64,000 nucleotides of DNA from Trochalopteron elliotii (Eukaryota > Chordata > Aves > Passeriformes > Leiothrichidae): assembly GCA_024734555.1 (NCBI GenBank), contig JANPWX010000080.1, forward strand, positions 3,477,419 to 3,541,418, written 5' to 3'. The notes under the pieces are model-generated. The model had not been told where the DNA came from and did no database searches. It was given only the letters and a program-made list of their open reading frames with translations. Positions 37,801 to 50,000 of this stretch are shown here, in pieces; within the stretch, counting starts at the first letter, position 1, and each line of letters begins with the position of its first letter. The translations under genes were made by a program, and so were the position numbers.

Positions 37801-40379
37801 TTACTTAGCAATATTTTGATGGAGTGGGGTTTTTGTTCATGCTTCACATTGATGGTTTGAGTGCTCAAGCTTGTGAGGTATTACAGATTTGCTGGTGGCT
37901 TTCGTCCCCCCCCTCCAATTCAGCTTTTGCAGGTGAGAATAGAACTTAGCTCTCTGTTTCTAGCTGGTGGTTTTCAGCTGTCTGTCGAGTGGATCAGCCA
38001 GTGAGCTCCCAGGCCTGGCTCTTCCCCAGTGTCCCATGCCTGGCTGTGGGAGCCTCCCACAGGTGCTGGTGTTGCACTGAGGGCTCTGTGCCTGGAGTTG
38101 CACAGCCCAGGATTAGCTGTGCAAACTGTTCTTGTGGATCAAGCCCTTCATTTCTGTGCACCTCTTCTCTGCTCCTGTAAATCAGAGGGCACCACCAGCC
38201 TGGGGCACAGCAGGGGAGGATTCAGAAGGTGTTTGGGTACTGCCTTGTGCTGGTGGAGTCCACACAGGCATTGCAGCCAAAGGTGAAATGGCTTTGCAAG
38301 GGCAGATATAGAGGGGCACTAAGGTGTCAAATTTCCACATAACTTAGTTCTGGTTTAATCTGCTGTTTCTGTTTGGATCTTTATTCAAAACCAGCTGGTT
38401 TTGCTTGATGAATGCCCAACTTTTTCAACTGGCCTGAGTTTCGTGAAACATGACTGTGTACAATGTCAGACTGTTTCTGTCTAAAACATGTAGTTGCTAG
38501 GGAAAGATATTATTAAATGAATAATTGTATTTTTTTCCTGTGTAGCTACCACACAACAGTTTCTAATATTCTGTCCTCCTAATTTTGGTATACATTTTGA
38601 TATAGTTTGTGAACCACATAAGACCTTATTTCTGTGACTGACTTTCAGTTTCACAAAAAAATCATGATATGATTAAAAAAAAAAATTAAGCTTCTGGTTC
38701 CTGATTTTTTGACTCTGCTAGTGATATTTACACCAAATGTGTTCTGCTTGGAATAGGAGAGAGTTACTGTAAATGAGTACTGTTTATTTTTTTTTGTGAA
38801 GTGTTTGCTACATTGTTGAAGCTCTACTTTTAAAAAACCCCAAACAATAAACCTGTTCTCTGATTCTAGAATCATGTTACAGCACTTCCAGATGTTGTAA
38901 TATACAATGCTTAGTGTAGTAGCCTTTCAAGAAGGAAACACAAACCAGGGAATCTACACTAGATGACTTGAAGATGATTTCAGATAATTTATCATTCTGT
39001 TCCTTTGAAAATGGGGCAAGAAACTCGCTAGTCCTGCCTAAATATTATGGGAAATTACAGGCAAGAGGTACATAGGGTTCTTCTCTGCCTCAAGTCTATA
39101 TTTCACTGGATATTTAACCATTTCCTTTTTAAAGAACTTTCACAGGTTTACTGCATTTATTTATTAGCAGAAAGGTTACAGTCACTGAGAAACTGTTGAA
39201 ATCTGCCATGGCCCATCTGTCACCAATTAGATTCACTGTTATCTTTCTACATCCAAAATCTGGATGCCCAGAAATCATGAAGTCAGCTGTCTGGCCATGA
39301 CATGTTGCAGGAAAGAATACATAAAATTTCTTACACTGAAACTCTGCACTTTTTTACTAATGAACGAATTGTCTTATGGCCAAAGTGGTACACTTGAGAC
39401 CAGACATTAGAGCAGCTATCTAGAAGAGAAAGAGATACAGTCCTGCTCTAATTACAGTTTATTTAAAAGAGGTATGTTACTCTAACTGGATGAAAAAAGA
39501 GTAGTGTTCCTAATCTAGAGCTACAGACTCCTTTAGGAATTCCTAGGGTTAGGTGGAGAGTTAGTAGGAAGTGTATGCAGCAGGAAAGGCCTGGCTTCAA
39601 GGGAGGGAGCTGTGACAGCCAGGTATTCCCCTCTGAACTGGTAATTCTGCACAATTTCTGTGGGATGCTCTTCATGTGCCATCACAGCAGAGCAGGCCAA
39701 ATTCTGATATTTCTTGCTTCTATGAAGAGCACATGGGCATGTGCAGGTGTAATGGGTTGGAAATTAGTGAAATTAGACAATAATTCTGCTGGCACTTCAG
39801 AACGAGGAGGAAAATTCACAGTCCTTTGCAGTTGGATGAGGTGATTACCTACAAAGGGCTAGCAGGAAAATTATCCTTCTGAATAGACACTTTTGCAAAT
39901 GAAACTGGTGGTTAAAACTGGTATTATCTCAAGACCCCTTCTAGTGGTCTATTAATCAGAAAAATTAGAGATCCTAGGTTCAGTTTTGGTGTGTGACTTT
40001 GTCACCTAATTGCCATGTACTTCACCTGCTGTTCACTGGAAAGGCACATGGTGTGACAGCTGTCAGTGGTATCCACTGTTAAAAAACCCCAGATAAACTG
40101 AAAAATCCATTACATCTTCTGTTGATTGTGGGACGTGCATTATGGCACTTTCTGGGGGTGCTGCTCAAAGTGATGATGTGGCTTGAAATCGGAAGAGATC
40201 AGAAGTATCACAAGACAGATAGCAGGGAAATGTCCATACCATGGATGAGTTACAGAGGTTTCTGACTTTGTGGAGAGGGGGTTTGTTCTGCTGGAGGACT
40301 ATTCACGGAGACCAGAAGCAGTGGGTACCACTATTGTAACAGCTGCTGCAGAATCAGAGAGCAATTGGGGTAGACTGGA
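34893..40379. other. Intergenic sequence
   Basis: Unique AT-rich DNA. It contains an isolated CpG-rich patch at 35214-35300. No gene, RNA gene or transposon was recognised. Confidence 0.45.
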
Positions 40380-40612
40380 TCCTGAAGTGAAACCCTCCTG
40401 CTCAGAACAGGGTCAGCTGGAACAGGTTGCTTGAAGCTGTGTCCAGCTGGGCTTTGAACATCCTCAAGGATGGAAACACTGCAGTCTGTTTGGGCAATGT
40501 GTTCCAGTGTTCAATTGCCCTTACAGGATAAAAACAGGTTCTTCATACGCTGAAATGAAATTTCTTGTATTTGTTATGGACAAGTCCTGTACATTTTGGG
40601 TAAATAAACCCC
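40380..40612 (-). mobile_element. CR1 LINE fragment, reverse orientation
   Basis: The reverse complement of the end of CR1 ORF2. It is recognisable by 'ccagctgggctttgaacatc', 'tcaaggatggaaacactgca' and 'gggcaatgtgttccagtgtt', the same order of phrases as in the fragment at 11150-11370. It is strongly diverged and lacks the 3' terminus, so it is a decayed internal piece. Confidence 0.78.
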
Positions 40613-40635
40613 GTGGTTACAACACTGACAGTCTT

Positions 40636-40675
40636 TAACAAGAGTCTTTAACTCCTAACAAGAGTCTTTAACTCT
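40636..40675. repeat. Two-copy 20-bp tandem duplication
   Basis: TAACAAGAGTCTTTAACTCC occurs twice in a row with near-perfect identity, which suggests a recent slippage event. Confidence 0.85.
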
Positions 40676-41096
40676 TCCTCCCAGCCACTGGTCGACTGCA
40701 ATGATTGCAATTAGTACAACCCGGGAAGATTTCAAGATAGGATTTTGTTGTGAAAAAGTGTCACTAAGAACAACTGGATTTGGTTCTAATACTGAAAACC
40801 AATATTGACAAGTGTGTGCTATTCAAGACTTAGTACTGCTGCAGTTCTTTGCTGGCAGCCTCTTATGTGGTGAAGGTCAGAAAGAACACGGCTTTGTTAC
40901 CAGGCAGAGGTGAAGTTTGACTGTTATTAATTTAATTATGTAAGGATAAAATGGCTGTAGTCACCATTAGGAGATGTTTAATGTGATAGATATAAATCAC
41001 TTCAGCACTGTAATGTCATTGAAATGAATGGAACAGCTATAGCTTGTAACATTTCCTGTCCCATCAATTGCAGTCAGAGCTGTTTTTGAATTTCAG

Positions 41097-41152
41097 ATTA
41101 CATTGAAGTGGCTTCCAGTGTTTGGAGGCTTAAATGCCAGTAGTTTTGGAAG
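41097..41152 (+). other. Isolated exon candidate (56 nt)
   Basis: An acceptor TGTTTTTGAATTTCAG (41096) and a consensus donor GGAAG|GTGAGTAT (41153) bracket 56 bases. One frame is open and reads ITLKWLPVFGGLNASSFG. No partner exon was found nearby, so it may be an exon of a long non-coding RNA, a coding exon of a gene with large introns, or chance. Confidence 0.25.
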
Positions 41153-44100
41153 GTGAGTATGGAGGTCTCCATGTACGTTTTCCACTGTGATCCAGCTGGC
41201 ATATTCTTTCAGCTGCTGCTTTACAGTTTATTCCAAGAGTTTTTTTTTTTTTTCTTTTTCCATCTGAAGCTGTATTCTGACAGTGCTCTCTCAGTTCACA
41301 TGGAGAAAACTTATCGCAAGATCAGCATTTGAGTTGGGACCAGTGGTCTGTGCTTATTAACAAAAATGCTTAGGGGGTGCAGATAGGTTAATTGAAGTTA
41401 GTTGTGTGTGACCAGGTTGGTTTGTCTTTAATCTCCTATGTTTAAATTTCATATGCATGAAGACAATTAATCCTCTTAACTGCTGTAGACTTTGAATGTG
41501 TAGTAAATAAGTGGCCTTTTTAATTGATGCTGTGGTGTTTGCCTGTTTAAACCAAAATAAAAGTAAAGAGCTACACTAGGCCTTGAGGGAATCTTCCTCA
41601 GTGCAGTGAGAGGTTCTATTATGTAAAAGGCTTAAGAATCTTCCCAGCTCATTATTTTTATAGTACTGTCTGCTTTGCTCTTTTAAGACAATGTTCCTTT
41701 TTTTAGCATCAACAATTTTGAGATCAGAGAGCACTTCCTAAGTCAAGGCAAATTGAGCAAGATATTTCAGCACCTGGCAATCAAAGATGCACTTCTCATG
41801 CATGCAAGTTAACACTGCTTTCTTTCTCTCTTTTTTTTTTTTTTTTTTTTAACTGAAACCCAAAAAAGTTCCTCTCAAGTTAAGGGCTTGTTATTTCTGC
41901 AGCGTGTACTTATTTCTTCACAGCGAATCATCATGAAGTGCTTTACAGAGTGTGTATCTAGGGATTAATCACTAGCCAGCCGACCAAATTACTGATATTC
42001 TGTACCTATAAATCTGTATAATAGTTTCAATGAGTTGTGAAGAATATGTTCATCATTCTTAATTGATTTTAGAATTTTCTTCAGGTAGGATGTTAACACT
42101 TATTCCACTGAATGCCGTGTTAGTGACACTTAATAAGCACATCCTTTTTTATACCAGATTTCAGATGATAGCTGTGTTTCTTAAATCATTGTTCAGATGT
42201 TGTTTTACTGTGGCCTGTGTGATGAATAGATTAGGTGCAATAAGATGGAAGGAAGGATCTGACATTTAGAGATAATTTTTCATACATGAGGTATGGTAGA
42301 GAAAGGGATTGTTGTCTCATTTGCAATGAAATCTAAATTCACATGAGTTTCACAATATTTTGCCAGGCTGCAAATGTCCTCAGTGCCAGGCAGCAGCTGA
42401 GCACAGATGAGAATTGTTAGTGCCTCAGAGAGGCTTTTTCCATAGGTGCCACACTCACTCACTGCCTCAGCCTGATGCTGCATAGCTGTGCTCTGAAGCT
42501 CTCAGATCTGATCACACTTACTTATGCATGTAATTGTGTTCATATGTAATTTGTTACTAAATTCACTCATATTTAATGATTTTGGGGAACCAATAATCTA
42601 TGTTAAGTGTAGTCTGTATTTTTGAATAGCTTTTCTTTGAGGTTCTTAATTTTTTAACACAACTTTTAAGGTCAGTGGTCTGACTGTGTAAATTATTAAA
42701 CACTTCTGAATTTTTTATAAATTTTCCCAGTGATGCAGACTGGATTTTTTCTGCCTCTTCATAATTCCTGGATCTGTGCAGTATGGAGGGTGATACTGTA
42801 CATTCTTTGATTTCTTTCAGAACATAGTTGTTAATGTGAAATCTAAGCACTCATTTTACAAATTGTAGTAGTAACATAGAAAATATTTTGCTCCTCCAAA
42901 TAGAGTTGACCTGTGTCTAGTCTTTATGAGACTGAACAGCAAGTATCACGTTCATCCCACTGTTTGGGCTTCCTCTCTTGTGGACCCCAGGTACCTCTGT
43001 GGATCAGTTCTCCAGGCAAAGCCTGGCACTACCCCAGAACAGAACTGTTGCAGCAGAATTTGACAGTCTGCACTTCCATTGACTCTAAACCTGAACATTC
43101 TGCCCTAGGTCAGACATTGCTTCTCTGAAATTGTGAAGCAACATGATGCTTCTCATTTTAGTAGGGTAACAGTACAGGAAACATTTTTCAAGGCAGGAAC
43201 ATGCAAGTTGAAGTCCATTTGAAGAATTATTCCAAAGAAAGATGCAGCCATAAGTAGAGAGACATTTTTAGGGTACTTCTCAAACTGCTGTAGATTTTTG
43301 TAGGGATCTCGTTTGTTTTTATCTGTTTGAGATTCCTGACTGATGATCCTTATTTTCTCTACGTGACCATGAGTATTTTACTTCAACACCTATGTGACTG
43401 TGCTGAGGCAGCCCTTTGGAATTGGTGCCCTCTCTATTCTCTTGTTCTCTAAGCAAGAATCAACCTATAGAAATAGTTGGCAACTCGTGAAAAAACGCCC
43501 TTGTTGGGCAGGCACATTTATAAAGTATCTGTGTAATATGGGGAATGAAAAGCTGCAAAATGCCTCTAGAATTCCATAGACAAGTCATCCCCCTCATCTT
43601 GACCCTCCTCCCCAAGGTTCCTACAGACTGTTAAGAAGTCACACCATGACCACATCAGTGGTATGGAGTGACACTGAACTGAGCTTCCTGGGCTGCCTGC
43701 ACAATTTACAGACTATATTACTTTTCTCTTCATAATTCTTGAGTGGAAGAGATTAACACCTCTGTGTGCTGGCAGCTTATTTTTTTTTCGAATTTATTTA
43801 TTGGAGAATGCAGTGCTGCTTATCCTTCCTGAGCCTCTTCTAGAGTGAGTAGAAAGGCTTACCTGGTAACAGCATATTGCAATGGGCACACAGGATATTA
43901 ATAATTTGTGGAGCAGATAAACACACTGCCAGTTACTTGCTGCAGCAATGAAACCTGTAAGTCACAATGAGCTAAAATTTTCCCTGTGCAAAAATTTTCA
44001 GCTGGACTAGTTTATGCTCAAGGGAATTGAGAACTATTCCTTCTGATATTACATTGTCCACACCCTTCCATGGGTTGAAAATGTTTGTCTGTAAAGCAAT

Positions 44101-44211
44101 AACTCTGCTAGATAAGCAATAGCTTTAGAAACATTTATCTAAATTTTGAAGCTTGTTTCACTTTCCCATGAGCACATATCTGAAACAGTTCAAATAGTTC
44201 TCAGCTGGAGA

Positions 44212-44225
44212 CCACCACTAGAGGG
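44212..44225 (+). promoter_or_regulatory. CTCF-like motif
   Basis: CCACCACTAGAGGG matches the core of the CTCF consensus (CCACNAGRKGG) apart from the downstream GCR part, which here is TTT. A single motif match in 64 kb is weak evidence. Confidence 0.25.
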
Positions 44226-46964
44226 TTTGGTGTCTGCAGCCCCCTCAGTGTGTCTATTTTATCATTGTGCCCACATCACCTCTGAGGCAAAAAGTAAAAC
44301 TGTGGTTCAGTAATTGAAAGCACTTGAATTCAAATGTGATTTCAAATCTTTGCAAACATGAAGTTTTTGTTTAGATCAGTGTTTAGATGCTTGTTACCCT
44401 TAATAAAAATCAGTGCAATATCTTCCTATCGATGACACTCACATCAGATACATAACCAGCAGTTGTAAAAGAAGCTATACAACAAAAATACTACTCATTA
44501 GATTTTCCAAACCCAAATATTACTCCCTCACCAGGAAAAAGTTGTGCAGTCTTTAAACCAAGAACTTTCTTCTCTGACTTTTCTAAATTTAGAAATTTTT
44601 GTGATATAAATATTCTATGTGTTATGTGACACTCTGAGTAGATGAAATGTGACTGATTTTGTTCTGTAGTCCATTTTAGCTGTCTTTACATCTTGCTTGC
44701 TCTTTTCTTCTCTTCCTCCTCCTCCTCCAAAAAAAAAAAGCTAGAGAAACATATATTCTTAGTCCTTGAGACACAGGAGATTCTGTTCCTCTATCCTTTC
44801 AATTCTAGCATTATTATTGAGGCATTTGGTAAATGTACCTAAATTTCTTGAGTTTCATCCTTGCTGTAAGGAATACATTCAAGCAGTTCCTGGATGTACC
44901 TAATATTTGCAAAATCACAATTCTATACAAAATCTGAGTCAAAGACATAGAAATTAAAAACAAATTTAAATGTAGAGACTACATACCAAGATAAGTGAGT
45001 CTGTATATGCGATGCTGCTTATGCTTAACTCAACAACAGATGTCACAGTCTTCAAAACAGCAATTCAAATACAAACCAGAGCCTTTTAGTTTTGCTTGTC
45101 TGTTAAAAAAGAAGCTTAATTTTATGCTGATGGAATCAGGCGACATGTAGTGTTTTCTGTTGCTGCTGGGTGTGTGTTCAGACTGAAGTGACCACCCATC
45201 CTGTGTCTTGTAATGTCTGGTCTTGTGAAGCATCTCTGCCCTTCAGGCTGAGCTGCCTTGTGCTGTTTCTGATCCAGCATGAGCAATGAATGTTCAGCAT
45301 CTCTGGAAATCAGACACAGATTGTCTTAAGTTGGGTGCCCCAAATCTTCAGAAAATGTTGCTAATTAGGTGTTTTGCTGGAGGGTGCTCTCTGAAACCAC
45401 CATGAGATAGGGTTACTGTGATTGAAGTCCCTTCTACTTTGGCATCTGATTTTAAAATGAGTGACAATAAACACAGTGCCTGATCAAAAGACATGCAAAG
45501 CATGGGGTGCCCTCCTGCTGCATATTTATATCTTGCAATGTGTTATAAATACATTTAACTCAGTAGAAACCATTGTAGTTTATATAAATCAGCTGTAGAT
45601 AGAAGAGCTCTCCAGTTCATTAGTGTATGTGCTTTTGCTGCTAGAGGCAGAGGATTTCTAGAGTGTCAAGCCTGTGATGGTCCTCTTGCATCCTTTTCCA
45701 TTCAAAGCATCAGCAGTTAATTGCTGTAAACTGCAATAGCTTTTGCAAATAAAATATCCAAATCTTTGTCTTTTAAAAAATACTTTTAAATTAGTTACAG
45801 CGCAAGCACAGAAACAAATACAAGACATGTTTGACATGTGAAAAACATTTCTATCTTTCAGGACAAGATGGTCCCTCCTTTTAATATCTTTTTGGAATAT
45901 TTTGTTTCAAGGTTGAAGAAGGAAGCTTTGTCTTTGTGGCTTTATCTAAATTTACATGTGTCAGGTGAAAGTAAGGCTCAGTGATTCAGATGTGGTTTTA
46001 CCTTGCAGATAAATTATTGCATAGTGAAAAGAGGACCATGAGCCTTACTCGCCCTCTCTGACATTAGGACCACTGCCATGATGTGGAACAGCAGTTATCC
46101 ATGGACTCAGTAAAATATTTATATATGACACAGTTTTATTTGAGCTGTGTCAGAAGCAGAATTGTGCTGCTGGAACTAGCTATGCATTTTAATTCTCTTG
46201 TATTCCAGGACATCTGTGAGAACAAAATTGGTAAAGCCAAGAAATATGTAACCCAATGAGAGATATAAAAGATAATTGCATTTGTCACCTACTGTAAAAA
46301 AACATGTTACCATCCAGTAGAAGCACTGACTAAATATGTCTCTAACATTTGCAAGCTTCCTGAAAGGACAAAAAAAGAAAAGCAAGAATAGATATGTAAT
46401 TTTTCAAATACAGAAACATTCCTTTTGTTTTGAATGTGTTAGTTTCTCCTGGGTATAGCTGTTTATTTGCCCAAGACACACCAATACTTTTTCCTTTTTG
46501 TGAAGTTAAATATTAATCGTGAGAAAATACCTGTCAAAATAGAGAAGTTACTTCTTTGCAGGGATGGTGGAAAGGGGAAAGAAGGCTCTTTCTCACCATC
46601 TGTTTTCCCTAGGAGGTGGCCCATGTGGAAAATTGCGTGTATAACTGTAAAGTCAATTGCTAATGAGCCACTGGGGGTGGTCTTGGAGTAGCATTAGTAA
46701 GTCTTCTCAGTTCCCTGCTCATTGTGGTCTATGGATATTAATGTTTGCAATATTCCACAAGTTGGTGAAATGTTATGCAAGTATTATCTGCTGATTATAT
46801 ATCAGCAACAGAGCCTAGAAACAAAATAATTTTCTTACTTTTCCCTGCTGGAACTTGGCACAACTCTTAGGGAAACAAATCTGCCTGTTCTGTACTCACA
46901 GATGCATCAAGAGCATCCTTCTGTTTCCTCAGCATATCTGCAGTGTGACACAGCTCACTGCATG

Positions 46965-47023
46965 TGCAGCCCCCTGCACCTCTGCAGGAGCCCACATGCA
47001 GCCCCCTGCACCTCTGCAGGAGC
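46965..47023. repeat. Two-copy 32-bp tandem duplication
   Basis: The 27-base core TGCAGCCCCCTGCACCTCTG-CAGGAGC occurs at 46965-46991 and again, identical, at 46997-47023. The core itself contains a TGCAG...CTGCA inverted repeat. Confidence 0.9.
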
Positions 47024-47745
47024 TGCTCTGGCATCCAGAGCACTGTGAGAAGCAGTGGTCACTGAGCAAGGCCTCGAGCGTAGATTTAACTTCAAGGCCC
47101 TGCGATCTTTGTTTCTGGTGAGACTGTTGCCCTGTTTAAAACAGCATACAGATCTAAGCACCTCGTTGAAGCAAGGTGCAGTCATAGGCAAGAATCTAAA
47201 AATCCAGCTTTAACAAAGCTGTCATCAAGTGGTTTGCATCTCTGCAGAAGTACAGAGCCAGAGGGCAGCTGCTACCTCTGTGCCTTGTTATCAGGAGTTG
47301 TGTGTTGGCTCTGGAGGTAGCAAAATCCACTGAACCAGACACTCTCTAGACATACATAATTATCAGCCTTCACTGAGTCCTGATTTGGACACCTGGTTTC
47401 CTTTCTAGCTGGAGAACTCACATGTTGATAATAGCTGCTCATTTTACAGAAGAGAAGTGAAGTTTGGAGGAGAAAAAAATCATTCTTAATGGTAATGTTT
47501 ACTAAATCTGGTTAAATGTGGCCAAGAGTTTTGGTGGTCGCAGACAATGTGAAGGGGTATCATTTGTGGGAAAATGTGAGCAGCTCATATTTTTTGTTGG
47601 TTTACTGGCTTAGATAAATTAGATTAGGCTGATGGAATAGACCAATTGGTACAGTTCAAAGTATTTATGGAAGTGTTTACTCCATACTTATTTTGTTTTG
47701 TTACACTCAGTAGACGATAATCAGGTTGATCTAAACTATATATAC

Positions 47746-47767
47746 ATATCTATCTATCTATCTATCT
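47746..47767. repeat. (CTAT)n microsatellite
   Basis: About five perfect tetranucleotide units, adjoining a TATATA stretch. Confidence 0.85.
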
Positions 47768-49189
47768 GTATCTCACAATTCTCAACTTGTTTATTTAATG
47801 TTCCTGATGCTCTGTTCTTAATAATTTCATGTATGCTGTAATCTCAGAAAAAGATTAATGGACTCTGTTGGATTTAGTAAAGAGAATAGTTTTGTTCAGA
47901 AGTGTCATAAGACACACGGTGTAGAGAGTATTTTCACATGTTAGGCAGCTGCCTAGTGGATTAAATTCTGTAGCAGAGCCTTGATCAGATGTTTTTGGTG
48001 TCAAGCTGAACGGCTGGTGGCATCACTGCTCACTAAATAAGTAAATCCTGATGTGTTTAATGAAACCCTGAAATAACAGTTTGGGACGGTGGTAGTTTAA
48101 ATGTAGGTAGGATTGGGAAACAGACCCTGGGCAGGAGCAAGTTTTGACAGCAAAGACTGTGCCAGGGAGCAGAGTGCTTTGTTTATATATTCTCTTTTTG
48201 TTACAGATTGCTCAGCCACAGCAGATGAAAGGAGGTTGTGTTTTTTCTGTTTTAAACATAGTGATTCTATATGAAGAAACTTCTTACCCACACACTGACT
48301 TAATGAATCTGTAATTTTTGGCTTGTCTTTTTGGAGAGAAGGGATTTTCCGATGTTTCCTGAGGAGACTTTCTGAAAAGCAATAACTATAATATTAAAAA
48401 CCTCTAAGTCACCCTTTTTTCCTCACAGGAAATAACACATCTTTCCTTGCATCTCTAGCAGTATTTAATTATACCCAAATTCTTACAGAATGGCAAATGG
48501 CAGGTTGTCTTTGTCATAGAAGATTTGAGTTTTTAGATGTGAAATGCAGATTTTCTGGGTCCTGGATTATCTGGGCTTTGCCTGTGTATTGGAGCTCTGA
48601 CAAAATTTTCCACTTACCTTTGTACTGTCGAAGACACTGAAAAAAATGCTGCTTATAGATGTGAACTTAACAGTGTGTTTCTAACGTTTGCTGTGTGCTC
48701 CTGACCAGGATACCTCAGCTAGATTTATTGCTTAACACTGGGACAAACCCAGTCCCCCATGGGGTAAGTGTGCTGGCTGGAAAGTGGTGGTAGATGCAGA
48801 TTAATTTCCACAAAGCCTCCTTATTCTTTCTGTGTGCTTTTTTCTGCCTTGGTAACTGCATACAGAACCTTTTCTAAGATGGAAAGATGATTGCACCTTG
48901 GTCTGGGGTTCTTTTTGAATATTCCACAATTAACAGTTGTGGAAATTAAGTTAACAATTTAACAGCAAATAGCCGTCAAAGAGAGATTTTCTGACCAGAG
49001 CATTCTTTGGTAGCAGGGTTAGGGAGTTTATTGCCACAGGAGAAAGCTGTTCGCAACTCGGGTTGCCAGTTCTGACCTTTGTAGGTATTGTCTCTGCATT
49101 GCACTGGAAAAATTCCAAGTCGTCACCTCTTTGGAGAATAAACGGTTTGGATATGACAACCTGTTTTATCCCCCCCCCCAGCAACCCTT

Positions 49190-50000
49190 TTGAGCAGTGC
49201 TGGAGCTCCAGCTCCTGCCCTCTGTGCTGCCCAAATCCTGGTAGCTCACAAGTCGTGCCGGAGCTCACTGTGCCACTGCGGGACATCCCATCGCAGGGCC
49301 CACCCGTCCTGCCGGTGCAAGGCAAACCGGGCCCTCCTGCAGGAGCGAAGCCGCGGGTGTTCGCTCCCTGCTCGGTTGGTTTGTGCTCGGGGGCTGCGAG
49401 TATTGGACACGCATCAGCTTTGAGCCTCTGCCCCTCACGTGGCGCTGAGGAGGGAGAGAAGGACGGGCAGACCAGAGCAGAGCTGCTGTTCACGGCTTAC
49501 TGCGACCTGCCAGCTCCTCGCTGGAGCGCCTTGCAGTGCTGCTGCCAGCGAGCGGCCCCTCTTCCCTTCCCGAATGGCGACTTTAGCAGGAGAAGGCGCA
49601 ATTCCCGGCCGGAGCGCGGCTGTTTCCCGGGAGCTCCGCGGCGCGGGGTTGGGGCCGCTGCCGGCAGGTGGCGCCAGGGGCTGCGCGCGGGTGCTGCTGA
49701 GGGGCCCGTCCGGGCGGTGGGCCTGCCCATCCTGTCGGTCCCGGTGCGGGGTCCGCCCGGCCCGTGGGTCCCGGTGCGGGGCCTGCCCATCCTGTCGGTC
49801 TCGGTGCGGGGTCTCTCCCCGTGCGGAGCCCGTCCGTCCCATCGGTACCGGTGCGGGGCCCGCCCGGGCCCGGCTCGCGGCGCGTTCCTGCTGTGGGGCC
49901 CGAACAGCTCCGGGACGGCGGCGCCCCAATAGCGCTCGGCCACACTCGGCTGGGCCGGCGCTGCCTCGCTGCCCCGCACACACAGCGGGGACAGGGGCTG
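49190..50000. promoter_or_regulatory. CpG island with internal minisatellite
   Basis: This is the most GC-rich part of the window, with very dense CpG from 49560 to 49990, sharply bounded on the right by an A-rich tract (50030-50070). GC boxes are abundant. Long open frames appear on both strands at once (up to 289 codons), which is what stop-poor GC-rich DNA gives, so none is called as a gene. It could be the promoter of a transcript whose exons I cannot see, or a GC-rich repeat-driven island. Confidence 0.5.
49721..49858. repeat. GC-rich minisatellite, 30-bp period with 60-bp higher order
   Basis: The core CGGTGCGGGG recurs at 49742, 49772, 49802 and 49849. The segment GCCTGCCCATCCTGTCGGTC starts at both 49721 and 49781, exactly 60 bp apart, so pairs of 30-bp units have been duplicated. 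Confidence 0.85.

Larger units (their letters stand above)
40676..49189. other. Intergenic sequence
   Basis: AT-rich unique DNA with a poly-T run at 41833-41850, an isolated exon candidate at 41097-41152, a CTCF-like motif at 44212-44225, a 32-bp tandem duplication at 46965-47023 and a (CTAT)n tract at 47746-47767. No gene structure could be assembled. Confidence 0.45.
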
